This document shows positions 58,141-64,000 of a stretch of 64,000 nucleotides of DNA, piece after piece (the first letter of the stretch is position 1; the number at the start of each line of letters is the position of its first letter). The DNA comes from Sphaerisporangium sp. (GTDB lineage Bacteria > Actinomycetota > Actinomycetes > Streptosporangiales > Streptosporangiaceae). Made by a program: the position numbers and the translations under genes. The stretch spans positions 1 through 64,000 of the forward strand of contig JAOPYI010000255.1 of the NCBI GenBank assembly GCA_025964675.1, given 5' to 3'. The notes beneath the pieces were generated by a model. That model was not told the DNA's origin. It did not search any database and saw only the letters and a list, made by a program, of their open reading frames with translations.

Positions 58141-60486
58141 CTACTTGGCGGGTTGGAAGGTGGCGGTGAAGGTGTGGAAGAGGTCGAGGTTCTTGTTCCA
58201 GTCCTTCTCGGCCGTCTTCCAGTAGATGGCGTACCCGTGGTGCTTGTCGGTGACGAAGCCCCGGTTGATGACGTGTGACCGGCCGCCGCCGAAGGTGAAC
58301 TCCCAGTCGGCCGCGGTCTTCCAGTAGTCCACCGCCTTGATGCGGATCAGCTTGTAGCCCCCGAAGCGGCCCCTCGCGCCCGGCTCCTGGTTCTCCCAGT
58401 CCTTCTTCGCGTCCGACTTCGGAGAGCTGGTCTGGTCGATCAGCAGGTAGCTGTTCGGGTCGGGACCTCGGAAGATCACCTGCGTGCCCCGCTGCTCGCT
58501 GCGCCTCCACCCCTTGGGCAGGGCGATGGAGAACCCGCTGCCGTCGTTGTACTTGTGCCACCCGGCTGGGGTGTCGGCCGGGCTGGACGTGCTCGGCGTC
58601 GGGGTGGGCGTGGGCGTGGGTGTCGCGGTCTCGCTGGGGGAGGCGGGCGGCGAGGACGGGGAAGTGGAGCCCGAGGTGCCCGAGGCGGAGGAGGACGGCG
58701 CCGTGGCCGACGCCGAGGAACCGTTCGTTCCGCCCTGCGCGATGTCGCCGGCGTGACGGGCGCCGAGCCACAGGGCGATGCCGGCCACGACGAGGATGGC
58801 GGCGATGGTCGCCAGCGCGATGCGAAGGATCGGCAGCGGCCTGCCGGTCCGCTCCTCGCCGGGCCGCATCGGGATCATCGAAGGAGCGACCGAGGTCGGC
58901 GCCTGGCCCGCAAAGGACGTGTCCGGCTCGGCGGGGGGAGGCATCCCGGGCCCGTTCACCGGCGAGCCCGCGTTCCATCGGGGGTCGGTGTGGGGTGAAG
59001 GCTCGGCGTACGGGCGCTTCCGCGCCTCCGGCCGCGTCTCCGCCTCGGCGCCTCTCACCGGCCTCGGAACCCGCGTCGGACGGTGCGCCTCGGCGTGCCC
59101 GGTATGTCCCGCCTCTTCAGCCCGTGAGGCCTCCGCGGCAGGCGTGGCCTGCGCGGCTTCGGCGGCGAGTTCGACGCGCGAGGAGGCTTCGGCCGGTTCA
59201 CTCGGCTTGACCGGTTGTACGGGCGCCACCGGGGTCTTGGGCGTGGGACGGGAGACCGGAGGCGCCTGTTCCGGGGCGTTGGCCGGCCCCGCCATCTGCC
59301 CCTGGCCCGCCTCGGGCTTCTGGGCCGCCTCGCCCGGCTGGGCCTGGCCGGCCGCCGCTTGAGACGGCCGCGCCTGCGGCTTGCGCGCCTCGGGCCGCTC
59401 GGAAGCCGGAACCTGCCTGGGCGCGGGAACCTGTTCGGACGCAGGGGGCCGGCCGGACGGCGGCGCCTGGCCGGGCGCAGGGGCCTGCTTGAGCGACTGG
59501 ACCTGTTCCAGCGCATCCGCCCCTTCGGGAGCCTCGGGCCGGGAGCCGTCCCTGGGCTCCTTCGGCGGCTTTCGCGGAGGGCTGGTGGCGGGCACGGGAA
59601 GCGGGGTGGCGGGCAGCGTGCGCCGGCTCGTCGTCGGAACGGAGGAACGGTCCTCGGCGATGCTCCGCAGCATGCGCTCGGCCTGGTCGGCGGTGAGGCG
59701 CTCGGCGGGGTTCTTCTCCAGCAGGCCGGAAAGGACGGCGCCGAGGCGCCCGGCTCGCAGGGCGGGCTCCGGCTCGTCGTTCAGCACGGCGTGCATCGTG
59801 GCCATCGCCATGCCCTTGTCGTGGGGCGGGCGGCCCTCGACGGCGGCGTACAGCGTGGCGCCGAGCGACCACAGGTCCGACTCGCGCTGGGCGGCATGTC
59901 CCCGAAGCCGCTCGGGGGCGATGAAGGCGGGCGTGCCGACGAGCCCGGTGCGGGTCATCGTCGTGTCGGTCTCCATGCGGGCGATGCCGAAGTCGGTCAG
60001 CACCACCCGGCCGTCATCGGTGAGGAGAACGTTCTCGGGCTTGACGTCGCGGTGCAGGACCCCGGCGGCGTGGGCGGTGCGCAGCGCCTCCAGGATCTGA
60101 AGCCCGATCTCCGCGGTCATGCGGACCGGCAGCGGACCGTCGTCGCGCAGGACCTGCCCCAGCGACCGGGAGTCGACCAGCTGCATGACGATCCACGGGC
60201 GGCCGTTCTCCTCGATGACGTCGTGCACCACGACGACGTTCGGGTGGGTCAGCCTTCCGGCCGCGCGCGCCTCGCGCAGAGTGCGGCGGTTGAGCTCGGC
60301 GATCTCGTCGTCCTGAGGGTCGCCGGGATACCGGATCTCCTTGACCGCCACGGCGCGGTCGAGCAGCTCGTCGTGGGCACGCCAGACGGTGCCCATGCCA
60401 CCGCGGCCGATCGGCTCCAGTAGCTGGTAGCGGTCGGCCACGCGGCGTCCCTGCTGTCGTTCACCCGGCCGTGCTTCCGACATCAC
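58141..60486 (-). CDS. Receptor-like Ser/Thr protein kinase (third of three)
   Basis: The largest of the three, 781 residues. Kinase motifs: IGRGGMGTV, K49 in VAVKE, HRDVKPENV, DFGIA, APER. A disordered cytoplasmic linker of about 260 residues rich in Pro, Ala, Glu and Gln (about 290-550) leads to a membrane helix near 553-575, a Ser/Thr/Pro spacer with PTPTPTPTP and then the same external domain as the second kinase (GFSIALPKGW, YLLIDQTSS, ADWEFTFG, HVINRGFVT; about 636-781). GTG 60486 and ATG 60483 are adjacent possible starts. It is first in the kinase operon. Confidence 0.9.
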   Translation of the reverse strand: MMSEARPGERQQGRRVADRYQLLEPIGRGGMGTVWRAHDELLDRAVAVKEIRYPGDPQDDEIAELNRRTLREARAAGRLTHPNVVVVHDVIEENGRPWIVMQLVDSRSLGQVLRDDGPLPVRMTAEIGLQILEALRTAHAAGVLHRDVKPENVLLTDDGRVVLTDFGIARMETDTTMTRTGLVGTPAFIAPERLRGHAAQRESDLWSLGATLYAAVEGRPPHDKGMAMATMHAVLNDEPEPALRAGRLGAVLSGLLEKNPAERLTADQAERMLRSIAEDRSSVPTTSRRTLPATPLPVPATSPPRKPPKEPRDGSRPEAPEGADALEQVQSLKQAPAPGQAPPSGRPPASEQVPAPRQVPASERPEARKPQARPSQAAAGQAQPGEAAQKPEAGQGQMAGPANAPEQAPPVSRPTPKTPVAPVQPVKPSEPAEASSRVELAAEAAQATPAAEASRAEEAGHTGHAEAHRPTRVPRPVRGAEAETRPEARKRPYAEPSPHTDPRWNAGSPVNGPGMPPPAEPDTSFAGQAPTSVAPSMIPMRPGEERTGRPLPILRIALATIAAILVVAGIALWLGARHAGDIAQGGTNGSSASATAPSSSASGTSGSTSPSSPPASPSETATPTPTPTPTPSTSSPADTPAGWHKYNDGSGFSIALPKGWRRSEQRGTQVIFRGPDPNSYLLIDQTSSPKSDAKKDWENQEPGARGRFGGYKLIRIKAVDYWKTAADWEFTFGGGRSHVINRGFVTDKHHGYAIYWKTAEKDWNKNLDLFHTFTATFQPAK

Positions 60487-60620
60487 CCGCCGCTACCCCC
60501 TTCCAGGCGAATGAATCGTCCCATAGAGGTGCCCACGTGCAAACGCGTGCTTCCTCGGCACCGTCCACCATGTGAGATATCATGTCCATCAAATGGCGGT
60601 CGGCTGCTAGCCTCAGTGCT

Positions 60621-60680
60621 ATGACTTGCTGTTTCATGTTCACGAGGCCGGTTCTGAGAGGGCCGGTCGCCATCATATGA
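60621..60680 (+). CDS. Possible leader peptide upstream of the chorismate mutase gene
   Basis: A 19-codon frame encodes MTCCFMFTRPVLRGPVAII. TAGCCT (60608-60613), a good -10, ends seven bases before the ATG, so the message could be leaderless. A terminator-like hairpin follows 20 bases after the stop. Adjacent Cys codons are known in cysteine-responsive leader peptides of actinobacteria, while the two Phe codons would fit an aromatic gene; neither reading is proven. Confidence 0.4.
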   Translation: MTCCFMFTRPVLRGPVAII

Positions 60681-60700
60681 AGTAGTGACCATCCGGAGCC

Positions 60701-60736
60701 GGCAGAGGGCGGAGACAGAGGGTGTCTCTGCCTTTT
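60701..60736 (+). terminator. Attenuator-like hairpin upstream of the chorismate mutase gene
   Basis: GGCAGAG (60701-60707) pairs with CTCTGCC (60726-60732), followed by TTTT. GAGACA (60712-60717) can instead pair with TGTCTC (60723-60728). The two stems share their 3' arm and exclude each other, the arrangement of an attenuator. It lies 64 bases before the ATG at 60800. Confidence 0.55.
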
Positions 60737-60799
60737 CGTCATTCCACACCTCCCGCCGGCTCGCGGACGCCGCGGCCGGCGCCCACAGAGGGAGCCGAC

Positions 60800-61816
60800 A
60801 TGTCATCGACCGGGCAGCCAGGCGCGCGCACTGTACGGATCGGGAACCTCTCCGTCGGAGACGGCCCGGTGGTCCTCCTTGGAGGTGCCGCCGATCCCGG
60901 AGAGGGCGGTGACGGGCGATGGCTGAGCCTGCGCGGCCGCACCGGCGCAGGCGCTGTCGCGGAGGCGAGGGCCCGATGGGAAGGGCCGCTGCTCGTGGAG
61001 CCGGGCGTGGCCGGGGACCTGCCCGAGATCGCCGCGCACGCCGACGGAGTGGTGGTCGGAGCGGCGTGGACGGGTGATCTCCCGCTCGTGCGGGCGGCGG
61101 CCAGGCTGGGCCTCCCCCTCGTGGTGCAGCGGGGCCATGGGAGCACCCTGGACGAGTGGCTGGACGTCGTCGATCACTGCGCGGCCGAGGGCAACGACGG
61201 CGTGGTGCTGTGCGAGAGCGGCGGCCGTACGGACGCCACCCACCCGGCCGTGGACCTCGAGCTCGTCCGGGCCGCCAGGCGGCGGACGGGACGCCCGGTC
61301 CTCGCTGGGGCCGGCGTGGACGCGGGGCTGGCCGGAGCGGCGGTGGCGGCCGGAGCGGACGGCCTGTGGCTCGACCCGGCGGCGGGCGCGGAGACGGTGA
61401 CGGCGGCGCGTGAGGCCGTCACCCTGGTCGGCGCGCTCGTACGCCAGGAGGACCCGGGAACGCTGGCGGCGGCGCGTGAGGCCATCGACCGGGTGGACGC
61501 GGCCCTCGCCGTGCTGCTGGAGCGGAGGGCGTCCCTGGCGGGCACCGTGCAGAGGCTCAAGCCCGTCGGCGGCTTCGCCGGGCGGGACATGGAACGCGAG
61601 CGCCGCCTGGTCGCCGCGATGGCCCGCCGCGCGCCTCGCCTGGGCGCGGTACGGCTCGCGCCCATCATGAACGCCGTCATAGAAGGCGGCCTTCACCTGG
61701 CCGAGGAGCTCAGGTCCGAATCGCGGGAGAATGGCCCTGAGCCCTCGCCGGAGAGCGACAGACGGGGCCCGGCGGGGGCGGAGGCGCTCGCCGGCCGGGG
61801 CCCGGATCACGATTGA
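60800..61816 (+). CDS. Chorismate mutase fused to a degenerate DAHP synthase domain
   Basis: A 338-residue fusion. Residues about 1-215 align by eye with type I DAHP synthases (QRGHGSTLDEWL for KRGxxATIxEW, GNDGVVLCESGGRT for GNxxIILCERGIRT, AGADGLWLDPAAG for xGADGxMxEVHP), but the metal Cys, His and Glu, the KPRTSP loop and the CERG arginine are gone. Residues about 220-310 are an AroQ chorismate mutase with AREAIDRVDAAL, ERRASLAGTVQRLK and RDMERERRLV, active-site residues kept. It would turn chorismate into prephenate; the front half probably regulates or is inert. ATG 60800 follows GGGAG. Confidence 0.75.
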   Translation: MSSTGQPGARTVRIGNLSVGDGPVVLLGGAADPGEGGDGRWLSLRGRTGAGAVAEARARWEGPLLVEPGVAGDLPEIAAHADGVVVGAAWTGDLPLVRAAARLGLPLVVQRGHGSTLDEWLDVVDHCAAEGNDGVVLCESGGRTDATHPAVDLELVRAARRRTGRPVLAGAGVDAGLAGAAVAAGADGLWLDPAAGAETVTAAREAVTLVGALVRQEDPGTLAAAREAIDRVDAALAVLLERRASLAGTVQRLKPVGGFAGRDMERERRLVAAMARRAPRLGAVRLAPIMNAVIEGGLHLAEELRSESRENGPEPSPESDRRGPAGAEALAGRGPDHD

Positions 61817-61906
61817 TACTGAGGGGCCGGGTGTGCCACGAGAGGTCGCCGTCACGGCGTAGGCTCTCATCCGCCGCACCGGATCGAGGGGAGAGGGACG
61901 GCCCGC

Positions 61907-64000
61907 ATGGCTGATTCGTTTGTGCATCTGCACGTTCACACCGAGTACTCCATGCTTGACGGCGCGGCGCGGTTGAAGCAGATGTTCGAACAGGTCGGCG
62001 ACCTTGAGATGCCGGCCATCGCGATCACCGACCACGGCAACATGCACGGCGCCTACGACTTCTACAAGCAGGCGACCGGAGCCGGGATCAAGCCGATCAT
62101 CGGCATCGAGGCCTATGTCGCCCCGGCGTCCCGGCACCAGAAGAAGCCGGTGCTGTGGGGTGAGCCGCACCAGAAGCGCGACGACGTTTCCGCGGGTGGC
62201 TACTACACCCACATGACGATCTGGGCGAAGAACGCCAAGGGCCTGAGCAACCTCATGAAGCTCTCCTCGCGTGCCTACACCGAGGGCTTCGTGCGCAAGT
62301 GGGCCCGCATGGACGCCGAGCTGCTCGCCGAGCACGCCGAGGGGCTCATGGCCACGACCGGCTGCCCCTCGGGCGAGGTTCAGACCCGCCTGCGCCTTGG
62401 GCAGTACGACGAGGCGCTAGCGGCGGCGGCGAGGTTCCAGGAGCTGTTCGGCAGGGAGAACTACTACCTCGAGATCATGGACCACGGGCTCGACATCGAG
62501 CGCCGCGTCCGCGACGGGCTCACCCGCATCAGCAAAGAGCTCGCCATCCCGCCGCTGGTCACCAACGACTCCCACTACACCTACGAGTCGGACTCCACCT
62601 CCCACGACGCGCTCCTGTGCATCCAGACCGGCAAGCAGCTGGCCGACCCCGACCGGTTCCGCTTCGACGGCAGCGGCTACTACATCAAGTCCGCCGACGA
62701 GATGCGGGCGGTCGACTCCTCCGAGCTGTGGGCCGAGGGCTGCCGCAACACGCTGCTGGTCGCCGAGAAGGTCGATCCGACCGGCATGTTCGGCTTCAAG
62801 AACCTGATGCCGACCTTCCCCATCCCTGACGGGGAGAGCGAGGAGAGCTGGTTCCGCCAGGAGGTCTGGCGAGGCATGGAGCGCCGCATGCCCGAGGGCT
62901 TCGACGAGGAGCACCGGGCGCAGGCCGAGTTCGAGATGAACGTCATCCTGCAGATGGGGTTCCCTTCCTACTTCCTCGTGGTCGCCGACTTCATCATGTG
63001 GGCGAAGCTCAACGGCATCCGGGTCGGTCCCGGCCGTGGCTCGGCGGCCGGCTCGCTGGTGGCGTACGCGCTGGGCATCACCGACCTCGACCCGCTGCCG
63101 CACGGCCTGATCTTCGAGCGGTTCCTCAACCCCGATCGTGTCTCCATGCCCGACGTCGACATCGACTTCGACGAACGTCGGCGCGGTGACGTGATCCGTT
63201 ATGTGACGGAGAAGTACGGCGTGGAGAAGGTCGCCATGATCGCGACCTTCGGCACCATCAAGGCGAAGGCTGCCATCAAGGACGCGGCCCGCGTCCTCGG
63301 CCATCCGTACGCGCTGGGCGACAAGGTCTCCAAGGCGTTCCCGCCCGCGGTGATGGGCAAGGACATCCCGCTGTCGGGCATCTTCGACAAGGAGCACCCG
63401 CGCTTCAACGAGGCCGGTGAGCTGCGCAGGCTGTACGAGGAGGACGTCGACGTCAAGTCGGCGATGGACCTCGGCAAGGGCCTGGAGGGCCTGATCCGCC
63501 AGACCGGCGTGCACGCGGCCGGCGTCATCATGTCGTCGGAGGTGCTGACCGACTACATCCCGATCATGCGCCGCGACTCCGACGGCGTGATCATCACGCA
63601 GTTCGACTACCCGACCTGCGAGACGCTCGGCCTGCTCAAGATGGACTTCCTGGGCCTGCGCAACCTCACGATCCTCGACGACTGCCTGAAGATGATCGAG
63701 TCCACCACGGGCGAGAGCATCGACCTGCTCAAGCTGCCGCTGGACGATTCCAAGACCTACGAACTGCTCGGTCGCGGCGACACCCTGGGCGTGTTCCAGC
63801 TGGACGGCGGCGGCATGCGCTCGCTGCTGCGGCTGATGAAGCCCGACAACTTCGAGGACTGCTCCGCCCTCATCGCGCTCTACCGTCCCGGCCCGATGGG
63901 TGCCGACTCCCACACCAACTACGCGCTGCGCAAGACCGGCCAGCAGGAGATCACCCCGATCCACCCCGAGTTCGAGGAGTCTCTCGCCGAGATCCTCGGC
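61907..64000 (+). CDS. dnaE: DNA polymerase III alpha subunit (5' part)
   Basis: The replicative polymerase, cut by the window end after 698 codons of a protein normally near 1180 residues. The PHP domain starts [17 protein letters not shown] (about residues 7-23). The polymerase core has [14 protein letters not shown], the catalytic aspartates in [13 protein letters not shown] (about D415 to D421) and the third in [13 protein letters not shown] near 578. This is the housekeeping DnaE1 type because the PHP motifs are intact and the length is typical; DnaE2 lacks neither, so the call is by similarity. TAGGCT upstream may be its -10. Confidence 0.96.
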   Translation, partial: MADSFVHLHVHTEYSMLDGAARLKQMFEQVGDLEMPAIAITDHGNMHGAYDFYKQATGAGIKPIIGIEAYVAPASRHQKKPVLWGEPHQKRDDVSAGGYYTHMTIWAKNAKGLSNLMKLSSRAYTEGFVRKWARMDAELLAEHAEGLMATTGCPSGEVQTRLRLGQYDEALAAAARFQELFGRENYYLEIMDHGLDIERRVRDGLTRISKELAIPPLVTNDSHYTYESDSTSHDALLCIQTGKQLADPDRFRFDGSGYYIKSADEMRAVDSSELWAEGCRNTLLVAEKVDPTGMFGFKNLMPTFPIPDGESEESWFRQEVWRGMERRMPEGFDEEHRAQAEFEMNVILQMGFPSYFLVVADFIMWAKLNGIRVGPGRGSAAGSLVAYALGITDLDPLPHGLIFERFLNPDRVSMPDVDIDFDERRRGDVIRYVTEKYGVEKVAMIATFGTIKAKAAIKDAARVLGHPYALGDKVSKAFPPAVMGKDIPLSGIFDKEHPRFNEAGELRRLYEEDVDVKSAMDLGKGLEGLIRQTGVHAAGVIMSSEVLTDYIPIMRRDSDGVIITQFDYPTCETLGLLKMDFLGLRNLTILDDCLKMIESTTGESIDLLKLPLDDSKTYELLGRGDTLGVFQLDGGGMRSLLRLMKPDNFEDCSALIALYRPGPMGADSHTNYALRKTGQQEITPIHPEFEESLAEILG

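Noticed and set aside
55070-60486. Long plus-strand open frames opposite the kinase genes
   Set aside because: They mirror the kinase genes codon by codon; kinase motifs are unambiguous on the minus strand.

Overview
The window is 64 kb of high-GC actinomycete chromosome. The murE meso-DAP motif, WhiB/WhiA-era dcw order, sepF-yggT-divIVA block, F420-type oxidoreductase, three Ser/Thr kinases and a translational ileS T-box all point to Actinobacteria; overall gene style suggests the Streptosporangiales (inference, no search was run). There are no tRNA or rRNA genes, CRISPR arrays or insertion sequences. It is core chromosome with a few lineage-specific inserts.

Layout. 1-625: palindromic operator-like DNA, FMN riboswitch and a long leader. 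626-3588: ribE-ribM-ribBA-ribH, riboflavin synthesis and uptake, without ribD. 3631-4372: two small proteins of unknown role. 4688-8464 (minus): ssuC-ssuB-ssuA-ssuD, sulfonate uptake and desulfonation. 8604-12336 (plus): MoxR ATPase, VWA protein, XdhC/CoxI protein and MobA-like transferase, a maturation set for a molybdenum hydroxylase whose structural genes are not here. 12431-15732: F420-type oxidoreductase, then a TetR/MFS pair. 15777-20551: aminopeptidase, efp, nusB, methyltransferase, LexA-type dinB, DUF3040. 20713-25549 (minus): moxR-DUF58-transglutaminase triad.

25887-44722: the division and cell wall cluster mraZ-rsmH-ftsL-ftsI-murE-murF-mraY-murD-ftsW-murG-murC-ftsQ-ftsZ, then yggS, sepF, yggT and divIVA. 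Most neighbours overlap by four bases, so translation is probably coupled. MraZ-type repeats lie over the first promoter, and a strong terminator follows ftsZ. 44767-46932 holds a membrane-anchored protein with two Ada-like zinc motifs separated by about 490 disordered residues.

47072-55057: a TfoX-like protein, secreted hydrolase, ileS under a T-box, DUF167, DksA-like zinc protein, lspA and an RluD-type pseudouridine synthase. 55070-60486 (minus): three tandem receptor-like Ser/Thr kinases. 60621-61816: a possible leader peptide and attenuator before a chorismate mutase fused to a decayed DAHP-synthase domain. 61907 to the end: the start of dnaE.

The best candidates for something undescribed are the double Ada-like protein beside divIVA, the catalytically decayed DAHP synthase-chorismate mutase fusion with its leader, the pair of tiny ORFs that bridge operon genes by double ATGA overlaps, and the shared extracytoplasmic domain of two of the three kinases.
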